From the NCBI GenBank assembly GCA_016296485.1, contig JAEDJF010000008.1, forward strand, positions 1-29,455: a stretch of 29,455 nucleotides of DNA, in the 5' to 3' direction. Source of the DNA: Oscillospiraceae bacterium. Lineage in GTDB: Bacteria; Bacillota; Clostridia; Oscillospirales; Ruminococcaceae. The position numbers and the translations under genes are program-made. The notes below the pieces were generated by a model, which searched no databases, was not told the DNA's origin, and saw only the letters and a program-made list of their open reading frames with translations. Positions 6,800 to 13,021 of the stretch are shown piece by piece (within the stretch, counting starts at the first letter, position 1; the number at the start of each line of letters is the position of its first letter).

Positions 6800-8688
6800 C
6801 TGCGCTTTGCCTTCTTTGCTTTATTATTCACCTTTTTATTATTGCCGGAACTTTTCGGAAAATAACGTCCGCTTTTGTCGGCAATATTTTTCATTCGGAA
6901 ATCCTCCCGGACAAGGCAGTTTTCGCCGTTTCCGATGAGGTCCTCCCGGTGAATTTTGTGTAAAGCCTTGCGGACTACGTCCGCGTTTTCCGGAATATAG
7001 TATTGCAAAAGCGCCCTCTGCATTGCCTTGTCCTCGGGCGAAGTGGGAACATACACCTCTTTCATGGTGTAAGGGTCGAGCCCTGTGTAGAACATACAGG
7101 TGGAAACCGTTCCGGGAGTGGGGTAAAAGTCCTGCACCTGCTCCGGGCGGATTCCGTTTTTCTTGAGGAACTGGGCGACGGCGACCGCGTCCTTGAGCGT
7201 GCTTCCCGGGTGGGAGGACATAAGATAGGGAACGAGGTACTGCTCCTTTTTCGCCGAGCGGGTGAGCTCCATAAAGCGTTTCTGGAATTTTACATAAGTG
7301 TCGATGTGGGGCTTGCCCATATAGTCGAGAACCGGCGTGCTGCAATGCTCCGGCGCCACCTTGAGGTGACCGCTGACGTGGTACTTCACAAGGTCTTTAA
7401 AGAAAGCGTCGTCCTTGTCCGCCATAACGTAGTCGTAGCGGATTCCGGAGCGAATGAAAACGGCTTTGACTTTCGGAAGGCTCCGAAGCTCCCGAAGAAT
7501 ATCGAGGTATTCGCTGTGGTCGGCTATGAGGTTGGGGCAGGGAGTGGGCGCAAGGCACTTTTTCCCGGGACAGAGCCCGTATTTGAGTTGCTTGTCGCAG
7601 GCGGGACGCCTGAAATCGGCGGAGGGACCGCCCACGTCGTGAATATAACCTTTAAATCTCGGGTCGTTTATGAGAATGTTCGCTTCCCGAAGAATGGATT
7701 CCTTGCTTCGGGAGGTGACGAAGCGTCCCTGGTGGAACGCAAGGGCGCAGAAATTACATCCGCCGAAACAGCCCCGGTTGTGCGTGATTGAAAACAGCAC
7801 TTCCTCAATGGCGGGAACGCCGCCCTGTTTCTCGTACATGGGGTGATAATCCCGCATATAGGGCAAATCGAAAATTTCGTCAAGCTCCTCCCTTGAAAGG
7901 GCGATGGCGGGCGGGTTTTGAACGAGCATCATTTTGCCGTGGCGCTGGATTATCTTCTTGCCGCGTATATGGTCCTGTTCGTCCTGCTGTTTGCGGGTCG
8001 CGACGGCGTATTCTTTCTTGCTTTCGCAAACCTTTTCAAAGCTCGGACATTCCACCGCAGGACCCGGTTCGTATTCGCTCACCGGCACGAGGTAACAGGT
8101 TCCGCGAATGTCACGAATGGACGAAATGGGCTCGCCGTTATTGAGCCTTTCGGCAATTTCAAGGGTCTGGTGCTCGCCCATTCCGAAAGAGAGAAGGTCC
8201 GCGCCGGAGTCGACGAGGACGGAGGGCATCACCTTGTCCGCCCAGTAATCGTAGTGAGCGAAGCGGCGGAGCGAAGCCTCGATTCCGCCGATGATGACCG
8301 GAACGTCGGGATATATTGATTTTATCTTTTTTGTGTAAACCGTCACCGCCCGGTCGGGTCTCAAACCGGCTTTTTTGCCCGGGGAATAGGCGTCGTCACG
8401 GCGCTTGCGCTTCGCGACGGTGTAATGGGCAACCATCGAGTCGATGTTTCCTGCGGAAACGAGGAAGCCGAGCCTCGGCTTCCCGAAACGGGTAAAATCG
8501 TAATTGCTCTTCCAGTCCGGCTGCGCCAGAACCGCCACGCGGTAGCCCCGGCTTTCAAGAAGCCGGGTGAGGATAGCGGGTCCGAAACTCGGATGGTCGA
8601 CGTAAGCATCGCCGGTTACGAACACGAAGTCAACTCCGTCCCAGCCGAGCTTTTTAACTTCTTCTTTTGTGACAGGCAAAAAAGGCAT
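6796..8688 (-). CDS. YgiQ family radical SAM protein
   Basis: Radical SAM enzyme of the YgiQ/UPF0313 family; its substrate is not established. After an N-terminal region resembling a B12-binding fold (DFVFVTGDAYVDHPSFGPAI, typical of the family), the 4Fe-4S cysteines appear as CFGGCNFC (residues 307, 311, 314 from this start). The C-terminal half carries the YgiQ marks SGIRYDYVM, KVAPEHC and DFYPTPGTVSTCMFYTGLDP. Its 630 residues fit the family. I start at the ATG at 8688, preceded by CTGGAGGT at good spacing; an upstream in-frame ATG at 8751 would add 21 residues without a ribosome site. A basic tail ends the protein. It is cotranscribed with the Pr6Pr-like gene. Confidence 0.9.
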   Translation of the reverse strand: MPFLPVTKEEVKKLGWDGVDFVFVTGDAYVDHPSFGPAILTRLLESRGYRVAVLAQPDWKSNYDFTRFGKPRLGFLVSAGNIDSMVAHYTVAKRKRRDDAYSPGKKAGLRPDRAVTVYTKKIKSIYPDVPVIIGGIEASLRRFAHYDYWADKVMPSVLVDSGADLLSFGMGEHQTLEIAERLNNGEPISSIRDIRGTCYLVPVSEYEPGPAVECPSFEKVCESKKEYAVATRKQQDEQDHIRGKKIIQRHGKMMLVQNPPAIALSREELDEIFDLPYMRDYHPMYEKQGGVPAIEEVLFSITHNRGCFGGCNFCALAFHQGRFVTSRSKESILREANILINDPRFKGYIHDVGGPSADFRRPACDKQLKYGLCPGKKCLAPTPCPNLIADHSEYLDILRELRSLPKVKAVFIRSGIRYDYVMADKDDAFFKDLVKYHVSGHLKVAPEHCSTPVLDYMGKPHIDTYVKFQKRFMELTRSAKKEQYLVPYLMSSHPGSTLKDAVAVAQFLKKNGIRPEQVQDFYPTPGTVSTCMFYTGLDPYTMKEVYVPTSPEDKAMQRALLQYYIPENADVVRKALHKIHREDLIGNGENCLVREDFRMKNIADKSGRYFPKSSGNNKKVNNKAKKAKRR

Positions 8689-8770
8689 ATTGACCTCCAG
8701 AAAAATATATTGCTTCAATTTTATCACAAAAATATCCGCATTAAAAGACATTTTATTTAATTATCAAAAA

Positions 8771-8792
8771 TTGGGCGCCGAAAGGCGCCCAA
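8771..8792 (-). terminator. Intrinsic terminator after the DUF6179-like gene
   Basis: Nine-bp stem TTGGGCGCC / GGCGCCCAA closing a GAAA loop. On the minus strand it is followed by TTTTTGAT. It separates the 8805-10122 pair from ygiQ. Confidence 0.8.
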
Positions 8793-8804
8793 AGCCAGTA
8801 TTGT

Positions 8805-9683
8805 TCAGATAAAAACTCCTCTCATTCCGTTATCGATTGATACTTTTATCCTCGGTCCGAGGCTTGCCGCGAAGCGGCAAAGGTAGTCCCGGGCGCCGTC
8901 GCTTTCAAGTCCGAGAGAGTCCGAAACTTTCCTTGCGCCCGAGTCGAGAAGCGCCGAAAGCTCCCCGTCGGAAGCAGCGGAAAAAATTTCGGCAAGCTCT
9001 TTCCGTTCCTCGGCACTTATCCGAAGCCCGAAAATGTCCTTGCCCAAAACCACCAGCCCGACGGCGTTTTGAACCGGCGCTTCGCAAAGATTTATAAGAA
9101 GCTCGCGGTAAAAAGGGCTCACGCGGATAAGGAGCTGGCGAACCTTCGCCGGGCCGAAGCGGCTCAAAATATAGTTTTCGAGCATCAGCCGCCGAAGGTA
9201 CTCGCGCACGTATTCCATTCCGAGTTCGCTCTCCGGAACGGCGTTCATCAGCGGATAGGTGATGCTGCAGGGAACGTCCGACGGAAAAGTGTCGATGTTG
9301 TAGCAGTAGAACCCTTCGCCGATGCTTTTGAGCGTTTCGTTTACCGAAACGCTCGGTATTTTCGGAACGGAAAGACAGGCGCTTTTCCAAAGCTCCCTCG
9401 TCTCGTCGCAGCATTTGAGCACGCATTTTTTGCCGTGCTCAAACGCTTCGAAAATGTCCTCAGAAAGAAGGTCGCGTCTTGTTTTACAGCTGTATTTGAG
9501 GTGCTCGCTGAGCACAAAGCAGGCGGAAGCAAGGAGTCTTTGAGCGTCGGCGGAGGAAACGGAGCTGCTTTTCCCAAGGGTGTATTCCTCCGACGTTTTC
9601 CGAAGCAGCGCCCAAAGCTTCTCGTGAAGAAGCACCGCTTCCTCTGCCGAAAGCCCGTCTGAAACGCTTAAAAATTCAGTCAA
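8805..9683 (-). CDS. Conserved protein resembling DUF6179
   Basis: A soluble, mostly helical protein of 292 residues with no signal peptide or membrane segment. The pattern (SAEEAVLLHEKLWALLRKTSEEYT near the start, a central FYCYNIDTFPSDVPCSITYPL, and a C-terminal CRFAASLGPRIKVSIDNGMRGVFI) looks like the DUF6179 family of Clostridia; I recall this by similarity and cannot confirm it here. No catalytic motif is evident. The start ATG at 9683 lies eight bases inside the upstream gene, so the two are translationally coupled, and a terminator follows. The consistent pairing suggests that the two products act together. Confidence 0.7.
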   Translation of the reverse strand: MTEFLSVSDGLSAEEAVLLHEKLWALLRKTSEEYTLGKSSSVSSADAQRLLASACFVLSEHLKYSCKTRRDLLSEDIFEAFEHGKKCVLKCCDETRELWKSACLSVPKIPSVSVNETLKSIGEGFYCYNIDTFPSDVPCSITYPLMNAVPESELGMEYVREYLRRLMLENYILSRFGPAKVRQLLIRVSPFYRELLINLCEAPVQNAVGLVVLGKDIFGLRISAEERKELAEIFSAASDGELSALLDSGARKVSDSLGLESDGARDYLCRFAASLGPRIKVSIDNGMRGVFI

Positions 9684-10122
9684 GATAATCGCCCCGCTTT
9701 CCCCTAAGTTTCATACAAAAACGCTCCAGCGAGGTGCCCACGAGGTATTCAATTTCTCCGTGCGCCTCGCCGTCGAAAGCCTTGCGCATAAACGCGATGA
9801 GCTCCTTGTCCGAAATGAGCCCGTCGCATTCCCCACGGAAATAATAGAAAGCGTCCTGGAGCTCCTCAAGAATATCCCGGTAGTTTTCGGCGTTGACATA
9901 TTTCGAGCCGTGAAACGCCTGCACGAGTTCCTTGAGCACCCCGCCGCCGAATTCGACCCGCCCGGTGCGCTCAAGCGCCTTGAACCTCGCGTCAACAAGC
10001 TGCGCCATATCCTTTTCGGTGAGCGCAAGCCCGGATTTCTTTGAAATTTCGTTGCAGGCGAGAAGCTCGACCCTTACTTCGTCGATCTGCGAAGCCATCG
10101 GAACAATAGAAAAATCCTCCAT
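9676..10122 (-). CDS. Conserved protein resembling DUF6323
   Basis: A 148-residue soluble helical protein, likely a DUF6323 member, the usual partner of DUF6179; this is from memory of the family, not a search. Visible features are an acidic N-terminus, LTEKDMAQLVDARFKALERTG, FGGGVLKELVQAF, and a C-terminal GTSLERFCMKLRGKRG. No known enzyme motif was found. I chose the ATG at 10122, seven bases after GGAGGTG, over a GTG at 10131 that lies inside that ribosome site. First gene of the pair. Its promoter is not clear: a weak TTGTTC, 17 bases, TAAACT lies upstream on the minus strand. Confidence 0.7.
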   Translation of the reverse strand: MEDFSIVPMASQIDEVRVELLACNEISKKSGLALTEKDMAQLVDARFKALERTGRVEFGGGVLKELVQAFHGSKYVNAENYRDILEELQDAFYYFRGECDGLISDKELIAFMRKAFDGEAHGEIEYLVGTSLERFCMKLRGKRGDYLD

Positions 10123-10175
10123 ATTAAACACCTCCGAGCCTATAGTTTACGGCGCTCCGCGGCAAAGAACAAGTC

Positions 10176-10204
10176 TTGATTTTTACCCGATTTTGTGGTA
10201 TTAT
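10176..10204 (+). promoter_or_regulatory. Promoter P1 upstream of the mini-protein gene
   Basis: TTGATT (10176-10181), exactly 17 bases, TATTAT (10199-10204). The predicted start near 10211 falls directly before the hairpin at 10214-10253, so a transcript from it would be very short unless it reads through. Confidence 0.5.
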
Positions 10205-10213
10205 ATATACGGA

Positions 10214-10259
10214 CGAAAGGGGATTTTTCTTAAATGGAAAAATTCCCTTTTCGCTTTTT
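10214..10259 (+). terminator. Terminator-like hairpin just downstream of promoter P1
   Basis: Imperfect 16-bp inverted repeat: CGAAAGGGGATTTTTC, a seven-base loop TTAAATG, then GAAAAATTCCCTTTTCG, followed by CTTTTTC. An ATG in the loop opens a 15-codon frame (10234-10281) with poor ribosome-site spacing. It could end a tiny P1 transcript or act as an attenuator. Confidence 0.45.
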
Positions 10260-10281
10260 CACCAAGTTCACAAAATGTTAA

Positions 10282-10310
10282 TTGACACTTTTCTGAAAAA
10301 CTAATAATAT
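10282..10310 (+). promoter_or_regulatory. Strong promoter P2 of the 71-aa membrane protein gene
   Basis: Consensus TTGACA (10282-10287), 17 bases, TAATAT (10305-10310). The start near 10317 gives a leader of about 33 bases before the ATG at 10350. Confidence 0.75.
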
Positions 10311-10349
10311 ATATCTGTTGGAAGCCATAAAAGAAAAGAGGTCTTTTTT

Positions 10350-10565
10350 ATGAAGAAATTTTTTGCGGCTGCGGCTTCGTTTGCGGCGCCGTTTCTGCTT
10401 TCCGTTTCCGCTTTTGCCGGCGCTCCGTCGATTTTCGGCGACGGCGGCGCAGCAGTTAATACCGGCGGCGATTATATGCCCGTTGTCTATATTGCAATCG
10501 GCGCCCTTGCCCTCGCGGTTATCGCGGGGCTTGCCCTTTTCCTCGGCGGAAAGAAAAAGAGATAA
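10350..10565 (+). CDS. Small exported single-pass membrane protein (71 aa)
   Basis: Not a family I can name. It has an N-terminal signal peptide (MKKFF, alanine-rich core, likely cut after SAFA, about residue 23), a short glycine-rich outer part of roughly 20 residues, one membrane helix (about 43-66) and a basic end GGKKKR. This order is that of a sortase substrate, and AVNTGGD sits where an LPXTG would be, but the Leu and Pro are missing, so wall attachment is doubtful; it may simply be a membrane-held peptide. The ATG is preceded by AGAGGT at nine bases, a consensus promoter drives the gene, and a terminator follows at once. The gene is therefore monocistronic and probably well expressed. 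Confidence 0.75.
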   Translation: MKKFFAAAASFAAPFLLSVSAFAGAPSIFGDGGAAVNTGGDYMPVVYIAIGALALAVIAGLALFLGGKKKR

Positions 10566-10572
10566 AAAGAAG

Positions 10573-10596
10573 GTCCGCCAAAAGGCGGACTTTTTT
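10573..10596 (+). terminator. Intrinsic terminator after the mini-protein gene
   Basis: Seven-bp stem GTCCGCC / GGCGGAC with an AAAA loop and six T. It lies between the mini-protein and the acetyltransferase gene, so the latter depends on readthrough or on a promoter not seen. Confidence 0.85.
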
Positions 10597-10614
10597 GATA
10601 AAACGGAGGAAAAT

Positions 10615-11064
10615 ATGATAAGAAAAGCAGAAGAAAAGGATATAAAAGCTCTCGCGAAGCTCGCCTCCGAGCCGGAGGTCTGGAGCGACAGCCCGGAAGA
10701 GCTCGAAAAGGATTTCGCGGAGCTTCTTCGTTCGGAAAAGGACCTCGTCGCCGTAAGCGAGGAAAACGGCGAGGTAATAGCCTTTGCGAACGTTCGGATA
10801 CGAAACGACTACGTCGCCGGGGCGAGCGCCCTTCCCGCCGCATACCTCGAGGGGATATGCGTAAAAGAGGGGCACCGTGGGCGCGGCGAAGCAAAAAAAC
10901 TCCTTGCCTACTGCGAAAGCTGGGCAAGGGAACAGGGCTGCAGCGATTTTGGCAGCGACTGCCTTATTGACAATGAAGCTAGCCGCGCTTTCCACCTTTC
11001 GGTGGGTTTTCACGAGGTAGAACGGGTGATTTGTTTCGCAAAAAAGCTCGGTGAGCGGGAATAA
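10615..11064 (+). CDS. GNAT acetyltransferase resembling aminoglycoside 6'-N-acetyltransferase AAC(6')
   Basis: A 149-residue GNAT fold enzyme that would transfer acetyl from acetyl-CoA to an amine. The acetyl-CoA loop is GHRGRGEAKKLL (Q/R-x-x-G-x-G/A type), and the surrounding text fits AAC(6') enzymes well: RNDYV, then YLEGICVKEGHRG, then CESWAREQGCSDFGSDCLIDN and FHLSVGFHEVERVICFAKKL. Known AAC(6') proteins have nearly the same blocks (RHDYVEG, YLEG, WA-EQG, FASD, LDN, GF-E, FxK). Whether it modifies antibiotics or another amine is not decidable here. The start ATG at 10615 has GGAGG six bases upstream; a longer frame from 10363 merely reads through the preceding gene out of frame. Confidence 0.8.
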   Translation: MIRKAEEKDIKALAKLASEPEVWSDSPEELEKDFAELLRSEKDLVAVSEENGEVIAFANVRIRNDYVAGASALPAAYLEGICVKEGHRGRGEAKKLLAYCESWAREQGCSDFGSDCLIDNEASRAFHLSVGFHEVERVICFAKKLGERE

Positions 11065-11100
11065 CCTGCCCTTGCATATAATATCCGGGGGGATGATATT

Positions 11101-11277
11101 ATGTGCCCGAAAGAAACCGTAGCCGCGACGGCGGCTCTCGCGACCCTGCTCGTCGAAAAGCTCACTCCGGAGGAGGGCGCTTTCCTTGCCGCCCTTTTCA
11201 CCCAGCTCGGCGACACGATGATGGCGCTCCTTGCGGGGAACGAGCTTTGCTGTAAAAACTGTAAGAAAGATAAATAA
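11101..11277 (+). CDS. Small DUF6774-like protein (58 aa)
   Basis: A 58-residue protein starting MCPKETVAATAALATLL, with a central LTPEEGAFLAALFTQLGDTMMALLA and a cysteine-bearing end CCKNCKKDK. The arrangement (a Cys near the start, an alanine-rich helix, then the FTQLGDT block) matches short Clostridia proteins I know as DUF6774; the assignment is by recall. No function is known to me. The four cysteines (one near the start, three at the end) might bind metal. The ATG at 11101 follows GGGGGGAT at eight bases. It sits 36 bases after the acetyltransferase gene, probably in the same transcript, and a terminator follows. Confidence 0.7.
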   Translation: MCPKETVAATAALATLLVEKLTPEEGAFLAALFTQLGDTMMALLAGNELCCKNCKKDK

Positions 11278-11292
11278 AGTATCTCCGGCGTT

Positions 11293-11322
11293 TTGACAAA
11301 GCGCCTTTTGCCGGAATAATAT
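11293..11322 (+). promoter_or_regulatory. Possible promoter facing a terminator
   Basis: TTGACA (11293-11298), 18 bases, TAATAT (11317-11322), lying between the DUF6774-like gene and its terminator. No plus-strand gene follows before 12.9 kb, so it would give only a tiny transcript ending in the next hairpin, or it is a chance match. Confidence 0.3.
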
Positions 11323-11327
11323 GAAAG

Positions 11328-11353
11328 CGCCCTGCTTTGCGGGGCGTTTTTTT
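11328..11353 (+). terminator. Intrinsic terminator after the DUF6774-like gene
   Basis: Eight-bp stem CGCCCTGC / GCGGGGCG (one G-T pair), loop TTT, then seven T. It separates the plus-strand genes from the convergent glycosylase gene ending at 11357. Confidence 0.8.
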
Positions 11354-11356
11354 CGC

Positions 11357-11932
11357 TCAAATATTGTCGTAAGTTCCGGGACAAATTTCTTTTATTTTCT
11401 CCTGGAGGGCGAAGAAGTCCTCCATTGCCGCAGGTTTGCTGTGTGGGTTGCGGAGAAGCGCCGCCGGGTGCATTGTTCCCATCACAAGGCGTCCGTCTTT
11501 TTCAAAGAACTGACCGTGTTCCTTGGTGACCTTGAAATTCGGGTCAATGAAGCGGATTGCCGCGACCCGCCCGAGACAGACGATTATCTTCGGGTCAATA
11601 AACTCGATTTGCTTTTGAAGCCACTGGCGGCAGGCGGCGACCTCCTCTTCCTCCGGGTCGCGGTTTTGTGGAGGGCGGCATTTGACCATATTGGCGATGT
11701 AAATATTTTTATCTCTTGAAAGGTCAACGACGGAGAGCATTTTGTCAAGAAGCTGACCGCCGCGCCCGACGAAGGGCTCGCCTTTAAGGTCCTCGTTTTC
11801 GCCGGGACCCTCGCCGATAAAGAGGACGTCGGTTTTCGGGTTGCCGACGCCGAAAACGACGTTGTGCCTCGTGGCGCAAAGCCCGCATTTTTCACATTTC
11901 AAACATTCCGCGCGAAGTTCCTCAAGACCCAT
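11357..11932 (-). CDS. Uracil-DNA glycosylase, family 4 (4Fe-4S)
   Basis: Removes uracil from DNA in base excision repair. The 191 residues have the family 4 pattern: an N-terminal cysteine group (C10, C13, C16, C19 in CLKCEKCGLC), motif A GEGPGENED, the loop GRGGQLLDKML, the later iron-sulfur cysteines in MVKCRPPQNRDPEEEEVAAC, and motif B MHPAALLRNP, which contacts uracil. I start at the ATG at 11932 with GGAGGG eight bases before it; an in-frame ATG at 11971 would add 13 poorly conserved residues and cover the -10 element. It is expressed from the promoter at 11963-11991. Confidence 0.92.
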   Translation of the reverse strand: MGLEELRAECLKCEKCGLCATRHNVVFGVGNPKTDVLFIGEGPGENEDLKGEPFVGRGGQLLDKMLSVVDLSRDKNIYIANMVKCRPPQNRDPEEEEVAACRQWLQKQIEFIDPKIIVCLGRVAAIRFIDPNFKVTKEHGQFFEKDGRLVMGTMHPAALLRNPHSKPAAMEDFFALQEKIKEICPGTYDNI

Positions 11933-11962
11933 AGATATTCCCTCCGAAACAAATATGAGAAT

Positions 11963-11991
11963 ATCATACATTAAAACTCCGTTTTAATCAA
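11963..11991 (-). promoter_or_regulatory. Promoter of the uracil-DNA glycosylase gene with a palindromic spacer
   Basis: Minus-strand TTGATT (11986-11991), 17 bases, TATGAT (11963-11968), with a start near 11956 and a leader of about 24 bases. The spacer contains most of a perfect inverted repeat, ATTAAAAC / GTTTTAAT with a three-base centre (11970-11988), which may be an operator. Confidence 0.5.
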
Positions 11992-12000
11992 GAGAAATGT

Positions 12001-12741
12001 CTAAATTATGCGGATATAGTCGGCGCTCGCGTAGCCAACAATGCCGTTATAGTTGACAACGTACCAGTTGTTCCACTGTCCGAGCACCGTGAGCACGGCG
12101 CCCCTCGGCGCCGTGCCGATGACCTCGCTCGACGTGTTCGGGTATTTTCGGATATTGAGGCTTCCGGAGGTGGTGACGACCCTTCCGGTCTGGGGCTCCT
12201 GGGGCGGAATGAGCGGTATTCCGAAATATTCCGTCAGCGAAAGGGCGAGCTTTTCGGCAATTGCCTCAAGGTTTGAGGTTATCCACTCCGCGTCCTCAAC
12301 GTTGTCGTGGTAGCCGATTTCAACGAGCACCGCCGGCGCTTTCGTCCTCGTGACTTCGCCGAGGGAGGTGGTGGATTCCGCTCTCACCTTCGCGGGAAGG
12401 GGATAGATGCTCCGAAGGTTTTCGGCAATTAGCATCGCCGCCCTTTGCCCGTTGCGGCTGTTCGGGGCGTAAAAAGCGATAATGCCCCTCGCCGTGCCGT
12501 ATTTTTCCGCCGGCGCCGCGTTGGAGTGCAGCGCAAGGTGAAGGTCGTAGTTCCCGGCGTTTGACGCCCTTATGGACGACGCGGCGGTCATCTGGGGCGT
12601 GTTGCGGACGTATTTTATCCCGGAGGAGTTGAGCCAGGGCTCAAGCTCGTCGGCAAGAAGGTTCATCCAGTATTCCTCCGAGCCTCCGGTAACGTAAATA
12701 TTTGCCTCCTGGGTAGAGGGGCTGAGATATATCGTAGGCAT
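12001..12741 (-). CDS. N-acetylmuramoyl-L-alanine amidase (Amidase_3 type) with C-terminal SH3b domain
   Basis: Peptidoglycan hydrolase that cuts the bond between muramic acid and the stem peptide. Residues 1-175 form the amidase: a start YLSPSTQEANIYVTGG, the zinc-binding/catalytic positions EEYW, LALHSNAA and PAVLVEIGYHDN. Residues about 183-246 are a bacterial SH3 domain (VVTTSGSLNIRKYPNTSSEV to VGYASADYIRII) for wall binding. The usual first zinc ligand, the His in GHGG, is replaced by an SPSTQ segment, as I recall for a clostridial subfamily. The start is the ATG at 12741 with GGGGGA; an ATG at 12804 has no ribosome site. There is no signal peptide, so export, if any, uses another route. 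A TATAAT lies at 12772-12777. Confidence 0.85.
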   Translation of the reverse strand: MPTIYLSPSTQEANIYVTGGSEEYWMNLLADELEPWLNSSGIKYVRNTPQMTAASSIRASNAGNYDLHLALHSNAAPAEKYGTARGIIAFYAPNSRNGQRAAMLIAENLRSIYPLPAKVRAESTTSLGEVTRTKAPAVLVEIGYHDNVEDAEWITSNLEAIAEKLALSLTEYFGIPLIPPQEPQTGRVVTTSGSLNIRKYPNTSSEVIGTAPRGAVLTVLGQWNNWYVVNYNGIVGYASADYIRII

Positions 12742-12771
12742 AAAATTCCCCCAAAAAATTATTTTTGGTTT

Positions 12772-12777
12772 ATTATA
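12772..12777 (-). promoter_or_regulatory. Probable -10 element for the amidase gene
   Basis: A perfect TATAAT on the minus strand with a predicted start near 12765 and a 24-base leader. The -35 region 17 bases upstream is poor, so an activator or another sigma factor might be needed. Confidence 0.4.
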
Positions 12778-12894
12778 TTGTTTGCGGCGAAAAATAATGC
12801 CCAAAGGGACAGTTTTGGGCTGATACTGAATAAAATTATAGTGAATATGACGAAAAAGCCTTTTAATTTGATGAAAAAATATTAAAATAGTAAA

Positions 12895-12923
12895 TGGAAA
12901 TATAGAACCCTTTTTGATATACT
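12895..12923 (+). promoter_or_regulatory. Extended -10 promoter of the phoH-ybeY-era cluster
   Basis: TGATATACT gives an extended -10 (TATACT at 12918-12923); TGGAAA at 12895-12900 is a weak -35 at 17 bases. The leader of about 65-90 bases carries a small hairpin, GGCGG / CCGCC (12959-12973), just before the ribosome site AAAGGAGA. Confidence 0.5.
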
Positions 12924-13021
12924 ATATATTCGGTATTTTATGTTTATATAAAAGTAACGGCGGGAAAACCGCCCTTGAGTAAAGGAGAGAGACTACGGAA
13001 CAGATAGTTGATATCGACCGG

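Noticed and set aside
7003..7791. 262-codon frame opposite ygiQ
   Set aside because: Shadow frame inside a gene with intact radical SAM motifs.
10363..10614. N-terminal extension of the acetyltransferase frame
   Set aside because: It reads the mini-protein gene and its terminator out of frame; the ATG at 10615 has a proper ribosome site.
12959..12973. Short GGCGG/CCGCC hairpin before phoH as terminator
   Set aside because: No T run follows and the stem is only five pairs; it is at most a leader structure.
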